A stretch of 64,000 bases of DNA, from the NCBI RefSeq assembly GCF_900291975.1, contig NZ_OMPN01000001.1, positions 2,804,501 through 2,868,500 of the forward strand, given 5' to 3'. This stretch comes from Agathobaculum massiliense. GTDB lineage: Bacteria; Bacillota; Clostridia; Oscillospirales; Butyricicoccaceae. Position numbers and translations under genes: made by a program. Below the pieces are notes generated by a model. That model saw only the letters and a list, made by a program, of their open reading frames with translations. It had not been told where the DNA came from and did no database searches. This document shows positions 33,963 through 42,310 of this stretch, one piece after another; position 1 is the first letter of the stretch, and the number at the start of each line of letters is the position of its first letter.

Positions 33963-33983
33963 TGCCGAAAGGGAGGGAAACGG

Positions 33984-35228
33984 ATGGTTGGGCGGCTTTT
34001 GCTGCTGGCGCGCGGACAGGTGCGCGTCCGTGTGACGGGCGCGAGCCTGCCGCGCTTTCTCAATGCCTGTGCGCGGCACGGTATTACGCTGCGCCGCATG
34101 AAACGCACCGCATGGAACGAGATGTACGCGACGCTGTCGGTCGCGGATTTCCGCGCGCTGCGGCGGTATATGGGGCGCACGGGCTGTCGGGTGCATATCG
34201 TGCGGCGGCGGGGCGCGCCCTTTGTTGCCGCACGGCTGCGGCCGCGGTACGCGCTGTGGGGCGGCTTTTTTGCGCTTGTGCTGCTATGCTGGATTTTGCA
34301 CGCCCATATCTGGTCGATCGAAACGAATATTTCCGCCGCGCTGCCGGAAGGGGAAATCATGCGGCAGCTTGATGCGCTGGGCGTACATATCGGCGCGCGG
34401 CGGAGCGCGATCGATACTGGAAGGATCCGGTGGAAGATGCTGCAGCTGCAGCCGGATATGACGTTTTTTTCGCTAAATATACAGGGGAACCGCCTGACGG
34501 TGGAGGCATATGGCGAATCCCCGCCTTCTGAACTGTTGGACCAGAGCGCGGTCACCAAGGTCGTTGCAGCGCGCGACGGGGTTGTGCGCCGCATTTTGGC
34601 GCAGGAAGGGCAGCCGGTGGTAAAGGCGGGCGACGCGGTCTCGGCCGGAGATACGTTGATCAGCGGGCTGGTTCCACCTACACGGGAGGAAGGGAACTAC
34701 CACCTGACGCACGGCCGCGGCGAGGTGGAGGCGTATACGGCCTATCATACCGCGCGCGTCCGCGCGCTGACAACGGAGAAAAAGGCTTATACGGGAAAGG
34801 TGAAGCGCCAGTACGCGCTTGTTTTAGGAAATAAACGGTTAAATTTATATTTTGGGAGTGGAATTTCCAGCAGCACCTGTGATAAAATAATAGAAACCAA
34901 AACGCTGTGGCTGTCCGACAGCGTGGTGTTCCCAGTCTCGCTGGTCAAACAGACCTATGTGTTTTATGAAACCGAGACGGTGACCCAAACCGCGGACGAG
35001 GTGCGCGTGGATATGATCTCCCGCGCGCTCGGGGATATCGCCGCGGGCATGGACGGCATGATCACCGGCCATGAGGAAACGATGGCCGAGCAGGCGGGGG
35101 CGGCGGTTTTGCGGCTGTCGGCGGACGCGGTCGAGCAGATCGGCGTGGAGGCGGTCGATGACAGCACGATTCCGGAAAAGGAGTCGGAGGAGGATGCCGG
35201 GGCGCAGCAGCGTCCCGCGCAGGGATAA
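33984..35228 (+). CDS. yqfD: Sporulation protein YqfD
   Basis: 414 residues. A basic N-terminal domain (about 1-85) resembles two half-repeats (V-R-V-T-G-A-S, then R-A-L-R-R-Y-M-G). One membrane helix follows at about 88-107, and then an extracytoplasmic region with a V-V-A-A-R-D-G-V-V segment near 195. Bacillus yqfD (sigma-E) is required for normal spore maturation. ATG 14 bases after GGGAGGG. Upstream of phoH, in the conserved order. Confidence 0.9.
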   Translation: MVGRLLLLARGQVRVRVTGASLPRFLNACARHGITLRRMKRTAWNEMYATLSVADFRALRRYMGRTGCRVHIVRRRGAPFVAARLRPRYALWGGFFALVLLCWILHAHIWSIETNISAALPEGEIMRQLDALGVHIGARRSAIDTGRIRWKMLQLQPDMTFFSLNIQGNRLTVEAYGESPPSELLDQSAVTKVVAARDGVVRRILAQEGQPVVKAGDAVSAGDTLISGLVPPTREEGNYHLTHGRGEVEAYTAYHTARVRALTTEKKAYTGKVKRQYALVLGNKRLNLYFGSGISSSTCDKIIETKTLWLSDSVVFPVSLVKQTYVFYETETVTQTADEVRVDMISRALGDIAAGMDGMITGHEETMAEQAGAAVLRLSADAVEQIGVEAVDDSTIPEKESEEDAGAQQRPAQG

Positions 35229-35245
35229 AACACCAGGAAAGTAAG

Positions 35246-36268
35246 GTGCAGACCATAGAAAAGACAATCCAGATAGAGCGGATCGAGCTCCTGATCGCGG
35301 TATTCGGGGCGTTCGATGAAAATATCAAGCTGCTGGAGCGCGAACTGGGGGTTTCGGTCGTCAGCCGCGGGACCGAGCTGAAGATATCCGGCGGCGAAGC
35401 GGAGGTGGAAATCGCTGCGCGTACGATCGGCACGCTGGCCGGAATGGCGGCGCGCGGCGAGACGGTCGGCACGCAGACTGTGCAGTATGTGATCGGTCTG
35501 GCGCGCGACGGGCGTGAGGCCGAGGTGCATACCATGGGCCGCGATGTTCTGTGCATCACGGCAAAGGGCAAGCCGGTCAAGGCTAAAACGCTCGGCCAGA
35601 AGCGGTATATGGAGGCCATCCAGAAAAACACGATCGTCATGGGTGTCGGTCCGGCCGGCACGGGCAAGACCTACCTTGCCGTGGCCGCAGCGGTCGCGGC
35701 GTTCCGCGACAAGCGGGTGTCCCGCATCATCCTGACGCGCCCGGCGGTCGAGGCGGGGGAAAAGCTGGGCTTTCTGCCCGGCGATCTGCAGAGCAAGGTA
35801 GACCCCTATCTGCGCCCGCTGTACGACGGGCTGTTCGACATGCTCGGCGCGGAGAATTTTGCCAAATACCAGGAGCGCGGCTCGATCGAGGTAGCGCCCC
35901 TAGCCTATATGCGCGGCCGCACGCTGGACGACAGCTTCATCATCCTGGACGAAGCGCAGAACACCACGCCCGAGCAGATGAAAATGTTCCTGACCCGTCT
36001 GGGATTCGGCTCGCAGGCGGTCATCACGGGCGATATCACCCAGATCGATCTGCCGGACGGCAAGGCCTCGGGGCTGAAAGAGGCCCTGCGCGTGCTGGAC
36101 GGGGTGGAGGGCATCGCCCAGTGCTACCTGACCGAAAAAGACGTGGTGCGGCATGAGCTGGTGCAGCGCATCGTCAAGGCTTATGCGGACTACGAAAACA
36201 AAAAGGGCAGGGGGAAGCCGGCGGAAAGCCGTCATCCCGCTCTCCGGCGCAAAGGGGACAAGCGATGA
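35246..36268 (+). CDS. phoH: PhoH-family P-loop ATPase
   Basis: 340 residues. An N-terminal KH-like region precedes the PhoH ATPase. Walker A G-P-A-G-T-G-K-T lies near 137, R-P-A-V-E-A-G-E-K-L-G-F-L-P-G near 170 and Walker B L-D-E-A-Q-N near 235. PhoH proteins are cytoplasmic and linked to RNA metabolism; the pairing with ybeY is widely conserved. GTG start, seven bases after AGGA. It overlaps ybeY by four bases (ATGA). The HD-family yqfF/pgpH gene that usually follows phoH in Firmicutes is absent. Confidence 0.93.
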   Translation: MQTIEKTIQIERIELLIAVFGAFDENIKLLERELGVSVVSRGTELKISGGEAEVEIAARTIGTLAGMAARGETVGTQTVQYVIGLARDGREAEVHTMGRDVLCITAKGKPVKAKTLGQKRYMEAIQKNTIVMGVGPAGTGKTYLAVAAAVAAFRDKRVSRIILTRPAVEAGEKLGFLPGDLQSKVDPYLRPLYDGLFDMLGAENFAKYQERGSIEVAPLAYMRGRTLDDSFIILDEAQNTTPEQMKMFLTRLGFGSQAVITGDITQIDLPDGKASGLKEALRVLDGVEGIAQCYLTEKDVVRHELVQRIVKAYADYENKKGRGKPAESRHPALRRKGDKR

Positions 36269-36759
36269 ACCATCAGATCAACATCGGCTTTGAAACCGCG
36301 GTGGAGGACGAAGCCGAGGTCGCCGCGCTCATCCGCACCTGCGCGCTGCGCGTACTCGAGAGCGAGGGCGTGCCGTTTTGCGCGGAGATCGACGTGACCG
36401 TGGTGAACGCGGATACGGTCCGTGAGATGAACGCCGCGTATCGGGATAAGGACGCGGTGACCGACGTGCTTTCTTTCCCGATGTACGAATTTGTAAACGG
36501 CGCGCCGCAGGAGCGGCTGGAGCGCGAGCCGGATTCCGGCCGCGTCATGCTGGGCGATATGGTGCTGTGCTATACGCGCGCCTGCGAGCAGGCGGCGGCG
36601 TTCGGCCATTCGCCCGCGCGGGAGTGCGGTTACCTGACGACGCATTCCGTGCTGCACCTTTTGGGCTACGACCATGAGCGGGGTGACGGGGACGCACGCC
36701 TGATGCGCGGCAAGGAAGAAGAAAATCTGGCCTTTCTGGGCCTGACGAGAGAGGCGTAA
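36265..36759 (+). CDS. ybeY: Endoribonuclease YbeY (16S rRNA maturation)
   Basis: 164 residues. The zinc-binding motif H-S-V-L-H-L-L-G-Y-D-H (H-x3-H-x5-H) lies near residues 127-137, after the D-V-L-S-F-P segment at about 68. YbeY acts in 3'-end processing of 16S rRNA and in ribosome quality control. It is coupled to phoH by a four-base overlap and to dgkA by a one-base overlap. Confidence 0.95.
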   Translation: MNHQINIGFETAVEDEAEVAALIRTCALRVLESEGVPFCAEIDVTVVNADTVREMNAAYRDKDAVTDVLSFPMYEFVNGAPQERLEREPDSGRVMLGDMVLCYTRACEQAAAFGHSPARECGYLTTHSVLHLLGYDHERGDGDARLMRGKEEENLAFLGLTREA

Positions 36760-37226
36760 TGAAAAAAAACATCCGAAAACTGCATGAAAGTTTTCTCAAT
36801 GCGTTTCGTGGACTGGGGCTGTGCATCCATGGGGAACGCAACTTCCGCGTGCATATGGTGACCGCGTTTTATGTGACCATATTCGCGCTGCTGGGCGAAG
36901 CGACGGCGGCAGAAGCGTCTATTTTGTGCGTCTGCTTTGGGCTGACCATGGGTGCCGAGCTGATGAATACGGCGATTGAGCGACTGTGCGACCGGCAGGC
37001 CAGCGGGTACGACGGGTTTGTGCGCGATGCCAAGGATATCGCAGCGGCGGGCGTGTTCGTCTGCGCGGCGGCGTGTGTGGCGGTCGGCGTATGCATTTTT
37101 ATCGGGGAGGGCGTGCTGGCCGCTGCCCTGCAGTACATTTTCGCGCACTTATGGGTCGCTATGGCGTTGCTCGCGTCCGCGCCCGCTGCGCTGTGGTTTA
37201 TTTTTCAGTATGGGAGAATGCAATGA
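36759..37226 (+). CDS. dgkA: Undecaprenol/diacylglycerol kinase DgkA
   Basis: 155 residues, three membrane helices and the DgkA signature G-A-E-L-M-N-T-A-I-E-R (about 66-76) followed by A-K-D-I-A-A-A-G. In Gram-positives this enzyme phosphorylates undecaprenol for wall synthesis. The helix order N-F-R-V-H at residue 28 is typical. It overlaps ybeY by one base and era by four bases. The C-terminus has an additional hydrophobic segment, making it slightly longer than the Bacillus protein. Confidence 0.92.
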   Translation: MKKNIRKLHESFLNAFRGLGLCIHGERNFRVHMVTAFYVTIFALLGEATAAEASILCVCFGLTMGAELMNTAIERLCDRQASGYDGFVRDAKDIAAAGVFVCAAACVAVGVCIFIGEGVLAAALQYIFAHLWVAMALLASAPAALWFIFQYGRMQ

Positions 37227-38119
37227 ATCAGATTACCAAAACGGCGGTCATTTCCGTGGTCGGCCGCCCGAATGTAGGGAAATCCACCCTGACCAATAAG
37301 CTGGTGGGGCAGAAAGTGGCCATTGTGTCCAGCAAGCCGCAGACCACGCGCACCCGCATCACCGGCATACTCAACCGAGACGGCACGCAGTATGTTTTTC
37401 TGGACACGCCCGGCCTGCACAGGCCGCGCAGCCGTTTGGGCGACTACATGTGTAAGGTTGTGACCGACACCGTATCCGAGGTGGACGCGGCGGTGCTGGT
37501 GGTCGAGCCGATCGCCAACATTGGTCCGGCCGAGGAGAGCCTGATCGCACAGCTCAAGCAGCACCGTATGCCGGCTATTCTGGCGATTAACAAGATCGAT
37601 ACGCTGAAAAAGGAAGAGCTTCTCGCGGTAATCGCCGTTTACGCGCAGGCGCATGACTTTGAGGCGGTCGTCCCGATCTCTGCGCGCACGGGGGAGGGGC
37701 TGGACGAGCTGCTGACCGAGATCGGCAGATACGCGATCGAGGGGCCGCAGCTGTTTCCGGAGGATATGGTGTCCGACCAGCCGGAGCGCCAGCTTGCGGC
37801 CGAAATCGTGCGCGAAAAAATGTTGCGTCTGCTCGACCGCGAGGTTCCGCATGGCGTGGCGGTCGGCGTCGAGCGATGGAACGAGCGGGAGGACGGCCTG
37901 ATCGAAATCAACGCGGTCATTTATTGTGAAAAGGCGAGCCACAAGGGCATCATCATCGGCAAGCAGGGTGCGATGCTGAAGGAGATCGGCCGGCAGGCCC
38001 GCGTGGACATTGAACGCATGCTGGATGCCAAAGTGTTTCTTGAGCTTTGGGTCAAGGTCAAGGAGGGCTGGCGCAACAACCAGTACCAGATGCGCAATTT
38101 CGGTTACGAGGAGCTGTAA
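37223..38119 (+). CDS. era: GTPase Era
   Basis: 298 residues, the normal length. G1 G-R-P-N-V-G-K-S-T (near 14-22), G3 D-T-P-G (near 62), G4 N-K-I-D (near 125) and a C-terminal KH domain with G-K-Q-G-A-M-L-K-E-I-G. Era binds the 3' end of 16S rRNA during 30S assembly. The frame is open upstream inside dgkA, but the ATG at 37223 gives the family N-terminus. recO begins on the base after its stop. Confidence 0.97.
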   Translation: MNQITKTAVISVVGRPNVGKSTLTNKLVGQKVAIVSSKPQTTRTRITGILNRDGTQYVFLDTPGLHRPRSRLGDYMCKVVTDTVSEVDAAVLVVEPIANIGPAEESLIAQLKQHRMPAILAINKIDTLKKEELLAVIAVYAQAHDFEAVVPISARTGEGLDELLTEIGRYAIEGPQLFPEDMVSDQPERQLAAEIVREKMLRLLDREVPHGVAVGVERWNEREDGLIEINAVIYCEKASHKGIIIGKQGAMLKEIGRQARVDIERMLDAKVFLELWVKVKEGWRNNQYQMRNFGYEEL

Positions 38120-38872
38120 ATGGCCGAGGTCAAGCTGCGTGCGCTCGGCCTGCGCGAGGTGGATTTCGGCGACTACGACCGTTATCTGACAGCGCTGACC
38201 GCGGATGGCCGCAGGATAGAGATTTTGTGCAAAAACGCGCGGCGGGGAAAAAAGCAGAATCCCGCCGCGCGGCAGTTTTGCTACTCCGAATTCATCCTGT
38301 ATGAACGGGGCGGGAAATATACGCTGCGCGAGGCGGGGCTTGTCCACTCGTTTTTTCCGCTGACACAGGATATCGAGCGGTACGCGCTTGCCTGCTATCT
38401 GGCGGAACTGGCAAGCGCGCTGGCCACGCCGGACGAGGACAGTCCGGCACTGTGCGTCCTGCTGCTGCACGCGTTGCGCGCGCTGGAAAGCGGCGGGCGC
38501 GAGCCGACGCTTGTCAAGGCTGCGTTCGAGTGGCGCGTGATGGCCGAAAGCGGCTATGCGCCTGACCTTTCGGGCTGCGGCGTGTGCGGCAGGGGGATCG
38601 AACGGCCGCCCGTGTATTTTTCCGTCCGCGCGGGTACTGCGGCGGACGGCGTGTGCGCGGAGCGGGTGGGGGGCTATGAGCGCCTTGCGGATTCCGCGCT
38701 GCGCGCGCTGACGCATGTATTGACGTGCGACACCCGCAGGGTGTATGCGTTTTCTCTGACCGGACTGGCGCGCGCGCAGTTCTGCCGCATGGGCGAGGCG
38801 TATGTGTTGTACCACCTCGGCCGCGGGTTCGACAGCCTGGCATTTTACCGGTCGGTCGCGCCGCTGGAATAG
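38120..38872 (+). CDS. recO: DNA repair protein RecO
   Basis: 250 residues. N-terminal OB fold (V-K-L-R-A-L-G-L-R-E-V-D-F-G-D-Y-D-R), helical middle and a C-terminal zinc-type segment beginning C-G-V-C-G near 154. The second cysteine pair is reduced to a single Cys (G-V-C-A), so the zinc site may be incomplete. RecO helps RecR load RecA in gap repair. era-recO adjacency is common in Firmicutes. Confidence 0.92.
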   Translation: MAEVKLRALGLREVDFGDYDRYLTALTADGRRIEILCKNARRGKKQNPAARQFCYSEFILYERGGKYTLREAGLVHSFFPLTQDIERYALACYLAELASALATPDEDSPALCVLLLHALRALESGGREPTLVKAAFEWRVMAESGYAPDLSGCGVCGRGIERPPVYFSVRAGTAADGVCAERVGGYERLADSALRALTHVLTCDTRRVYAFSLTGLARAQFCRMGEAYVLYHLGRGFDSLAFYRSVAPLE

Positions 38873-38908
38873 CTGTTTTATGCTGCAAGAGGGGGAGGCA
38901 GGTAAGAC

Positions 38909-39322
38909 ATGAAACTCACACGCAAACAGACCGCGCTGCGGTACAACTGGTATGTGCAGCTCGCTGTGGATGCGGCGGCGTTGCTGGTGTTCGCGTTGAG
39001 CTGGCACAGGGGCGTGGTGCTGTTCCCGTGGGTGGCTGCGCTGCTTCTGGTCTCGCTCGGTAATGTGTTTGCGTGCGGGCGCAGCCTGCTTGGCACGCTC
39101 AAGCGCATGCTGCCGAATGAGGAATACCAGCGGCTTGCCGCACGCTATTTCCCTTATGGGAACCGCTGGCTGTGGACGATGCTGCAATACAAACAGATGA
39201 AAGGTATGGCCGGCGAAAACGGCCGCGCAGTCCTGCGCCTGTGGCTGGGTGTGATCGGTGTGTGCGCGGGGTCGATGCTGGCCATCTATCTGGCGTCATA
39301 TCTGCTGACAATTGTTTTATAA
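38909..39322 (+). CDS. Small membrane protein of unknown function
   Basis: 137 residues. Two close hydrophobic segments (about 17-35 and 40-57), a basic/aromatic loop containing R-Y-F-P-Y-G-N-R, and a third segment (about 110-135). I do not recognise a family. AGAGGGGGAGG lies upstream of the ATG. It sits between recO and mutS2 with short gaps (36 and 19 bases), so it is probably part of the same transcription unit. Confidence 0.7.
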   Translation: MKLTRKQTALRYNWYVQLAVDAAALLVFALSWHRGVVLFPWVAALLLVSLGNVFACGRSLLGTLKRMLPNEEYQRLAARYFPYGNRWLWTMLQYKQMKGMAGENGRAVLRLWLGVIGVCAGSMLAIYLASYLLTIVL

Positions 39323-39341
39323 TACGCTTCAGGAGTAAACC

Positions 39342-41732
39342 ATGAACAGATTAGGCGAAAAATCCTTAAAAACACTGGAATATTACGAGATCCTCGACCG
39401 GCTCGCGTCACAGGCCGCGTCCGAGGCGGCAAAGGAGAAGTGCCGCGCGCTCCGGCCGCTGGATGATCATGAGCAGGCGCAGGTCTGGCTGGATCAGACG
39501 ACCGATGCGAAAAACCGGATGATCCGGCAGGGCAGCCCAGGGTTCGGCGGCATCCGCGAGGTGGGTGCGATTTTGCTGCGTGCGGACCGTGGCGGCACGC
39601 TGAACCCGCGCGAGCTGCTTGACGTGGCGAGCCTGCTGCAGACCGCGCGCCGCGCGCTGGTCTACGACGCGGAACACGAGGAAAAGACCACGCTTACGCC
39701 GATCTTCGGCCTGCTGACCGGTAACCGTGCGCTGGAGGAGGCCATCACAACCGCGATTGTCTCCGAAGAGGAGATTGCGGACGGGGCATCCTCAGAACTG
39801 CTCTCCATCCGCCGCGAGCTGCGCCGCATCTCGGGCAAGGTGCGCGAGACGCTCAACCGCCTGATCTCGGGCGAGCGCTCCAAATACTTGCAGGAAACCA
39901 TCGTCACCCAGCGCAACGGGCGCTTCGTCGTGCCGGTTAAGGCCGAGCACCGCGGCGACATCCCGGGCTTGGTGCATGATACCTCGTCCACGGGCGCGAC
40001 CGTGTTCGTCGAGCCGCGGCAGGTGGTTGAGATCAACAATCAGATCAAGGTACTCGAGGGCCGTGAGGAGGCTGAGATCGAGCGCATCCTGGCCGAGCTG
40101 TCAGCCGAGGTTTCCATGCACAGGAGTGCGATCGAGCAGGATTATGATGTGCTGACAACGCTTGACTTTATTTTCGCGCGCGCAAAGCTGTCGTTTGAAA
40201 TGAATGCCGCGCCGCCCGTGTTGGCCGCCGGCGCGAGTCGCTGCCGCCTGCTGCGGGCGCGGCACCCGCTGCTTGATAAGGACAAGGCCGTCCCCATCGA
40301 TATCGCGATCGGCGGGGAATACGATACGCTGGTTATCACCGGCCCGAACACGGGCGGCAAGACCGTGTCGCTCAAAACGCTCGGCCTGCTGTCGCTGATG
40401 GCGGCGAGCGGCCTGCACATTCCGGCAAACGAGCAGTCCGAGATCGGCCTGTTCGAGCATGTCTACGCGGATATCGGCGACGAGCAGAGCATCGAGCAGT
40501 CGCTTTCGACCTTCTCCGCGCACATGAAGACCATTGTGTCTATCATGGACTGCTGCGGGCAGGGCGACCTGGTGCTGTTTGATGAGTTGGGCGCGGGTAC
40601 CGATCCGGTCGAGGGTGCGGCGCTCGCGGTCGCGGTGATCGGCTATGCGCGCCAGATGGGCGCGTGTGTGGCTGCGACCACGCACTACGCGGAGCTGAAA
40701 ACCTTCGCGCTCACCACCGATGGGGTGGAGAACGCCTCGTGCGAGTTCAATGTGCAGTCGCTGCAGCCGACCTACCGCCTGCTGACCGGCATCCCCGGCA
40801 AGTCCAACGCGTTCGCCATCGCGGCGCGGCTGGGGCTGCAGCCCACCATCATCGAGCGGGCGAAGGAGCAGGTCTCGACCGAGGACGCGCGCTTTGAGGA
40901 CGTGCTGGCCGAGCTGGAGCGCGAGCGCCGCCGCATCGAACAGATGAAGGAGGAGGCGCAGAAAATGCGCGCCGCCGCGCAGTCCGAGCGGGACAGGATG
41001 CGCGCCGAGCGCGACGCGGCCGAGGCGCGCGCGGATAAGCTGCTCGAGGGCGCGCGCAGCCAGGCGGACCGCCTCCTCAAAGACGCGCGCATGACTGCCG
41101 AGACCGTGTTCGACGAGCTGGAGGACATGAAAAAGAAAGCGCAGAAGGATACGGCCGGACAGAACTTGGCCGCGGCCAAGGCCGCGCTGCGCGGCGTTAT
41201 CACGCAGACCGAGAACGAGCAGCGGCGCGGCATCCAGAAGCGCGTGGTCGAGGCAGACGAGCAGCGGCCGGTCAAAAAGGGCGACCGCGTGCGGCTGATC
41301 AACGTGGGCGGCGTGCTGGCCGACGTGCTCGCGCCCGCGGACAAAAGCGGCAACGTGCAGGTGCAGGCCGGACCGATGAAGATGACGGTCAAGGAGAACG
41401 AGCTGCGCATCGTGGAGGAGCAGGCGCCCGTGAAAAAGTCGGTCCAGCCCCGCCGCGACGCGCCGAAGCGCGAGCTGAACATCCGCTCGGCGGAGAGCGA
41501 GGTGGATGTGCGCGGCATGAGCGCGCAGGAGGCGCTGTTCGAGGTGGATAACTTCCTTTCCCGCGCGCTTATGGCCGGCCTGCCCTCGGTCACGGTCATC
41601 CACGGCAAGGGGACGGGCGTGCTGCGCAACGCGGTACAGCAGCATCTGCGGTCAAACAAGCGTGTCAAGAGCGTGCGCAGCGGTGTGTACGGTGAGGGCG
41701 AGCAGGGCGTGACCATCGTCGAATTGCGGTAA
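39342..41732 (+). CDS. mutS2: MutS2 ATPase/endonuclease
   Basis: 796 residues, the full family length. MutS core helices are followed by the ABC ATPase with Walker A G-P-N-T-G-G-K-T (near 333) and Walker B D-E-L-G-A-G-T-D (about 410). A long Glu/Arg coiled coil spans about 510-640. The C-terminal Smr domain has D-V-R-G and H-G-K-G-T-G-V-L-R. MutS2 is not a mismatch-repair protein: it suppresses recombination and, in Bacillus, splits collided ribosomes. Family differences between these roles cannot be judged here. Confidence 0.96.
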   Translation: MNRLGEKSLKTLEYYEILDRLASQAASEAAKEKCRALRPLDDHEQAQVWLDQTTDAKNRMIRQGSPGFGGIREVGAILLRADRGGTLNPRELLDVASLLQTARRALVYDAEHEEKTTLTPIFGLLTGNRALEEAITTAIVSEEEIADGASSELLSIRRELRRISGKVRETLNRLISGERSKYLQETIVTQRNGRFVVPVKAEHRGDIPGLVHDTSSTGATVFVEPRQVVEINNQIKVLEGREEAEIERILAELSAEVSMHRSAIEQDYDVLTTLDFIFARAKLSFEMNAAPPVLAAGASRCRLLRARHPLLDKDKAVPIDIAIGGEYDTLVITGPNTGGKTVSLKTLGLLSLMAASGLHIPANEQSEIGLFEHVYADIGDEQSIEQSLSTFSAHMKTIVSIMDCCGQGDLVLFDELGAGTDPVEGAALAVAVIGYARQMGACVAATTHYAELKTFALTTDGVENASCEFNVQSLQPTYRLLTGIPGKSNAFAIAARLGLQPTIIERAKEQVSTEDARFEDVLAELERERRRIEQMKEEAQKMRAAAQSERDRMRAERDAAEARADKLLEGARSQADRLLKDARMTAETVFDELEDMKKKAQKDTAGQNLAAAKAALRGVITQTENEQRRGIQKRVVEADEQRPVKKGDRVRLINVGGVLADVLAPADKSGNVQVQAGPMKMTVKENELRIVEEQAPVKKSVQPRRDAPKRELNIRSAESEVDVRGMSAQEALFEVDNFLSRALMAGLPSVTVIHGKGTGVLRNAVQQHLRSNKRVKSVRSGVYGEGEQGVTIVELR

Positions 41733-41845
41733 AAACGCATCGTTTTGGGAATAGAAAACCGATGTGCAGGGCAAAATGCCATATATTCCGAAAGAATGCA
41801 GGAAATTTTCATTAAAAATACAAAGGGTGCGCGGGCATTTTATCC

Positions 41846-41874
41846 TTGACGAAACTGACAAAAGGCGCTATGCT
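41846..41874 (+). promoter_or_regulatory. Sigma-A promoter of the HPr-like gene
   Basis: TTGACG, 17 bases, TATGCT. The start codon lies 40 bases downstream. The 181-base gap after mutS2 holds no other feature that I can see. Confidence 0.6.
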
Positions 41875-41913
41875 ATATATATCGGATTTGAAGAAATAGG
41901 AGCGATGCAGATT

Positions 41914-42177
41914 ATGTATTCGAAAGAGGTACAGGTTACCAATCAGGTAGGTTTATATGCCCGACCGGCAACTTTTTTTATTCAGAAAGCCAATGAATTC
42001 AAGAGCACGATTCTGGTAGAGAAGGAAGAGCGCCGCGTGAATGCGAAGAGCCTGCTCGGTATCCTTTCCCTTGGCATTACCAAGGGTACTACCATCAACC
42101 TGATTGCGGACGGACCGGACGAGGAAGAGGCGGTATCCGCATTGGTTGAGTTGATTACGTCCAATTTCACCGACTGA
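41914..42177 (+). CDS. HPr-family protein with His15 replaced by Tyr (Crh-like)
   Basis: 87 residues of the HPr fold. The phosphocarrier motif G-L-H-A-R-P reads G-L-Y-A-R-P, so the His15 that enzyme I phosphorylates is Tyr15. The regulatory serine Ser46 in N-A-K-S-L-L-G is intact. This is the pattern of Bacillus Crh, which has Gln15 and acts only through HPr kinase and CcpA. A regulatory role in carbon catabolite control is inferred; sugar phosphotransfer is not expected. Two in-frame ATGs (41905, 41914) follow AGGAG; the second gives the family N-terminus. Monocistronic, with its own promoter and terminator. Confidence 0.88.
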   Translation: MYSKEVQVTNQVGLYARPATFFIQKANEFKSTILVEKEERRVNAKSLLGILSLGITKGTTINLIADGPDEEEAVSALVELITSNFTD

Positions 42178-42195
42178 TTTTATCGCATCCTGCAA

Positions 42196-42230
42196 AAAAG
42201 CGCCGATATCGCATCGGCGCTTTTGTTTTA
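42196..42230 (+). terminator. Intrinsic terminator after the HPr-like gene
   Basis: AAAAGCGCCGAT pairs perfectly with ATCGGCGCTTTT around a five-base loop and is followed by GTTTTA. Confidence 0.9.
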
Positions 42231-42310
42231 CCCTGCGGCTTTTGTTAAAGGGTAAAGCGGGAGGCTGGCGCTTCTTTAACGCGCCACAAGGAAGAAAGGG
42301 GCGGCCCGCC

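Noticed and set aside
37205-39187. 660-codon minus-strand frame opposite era and recO
   Set aside because: Antisense to well-identified genes; the product is Arg/His/Gln-rich and resembles no family.
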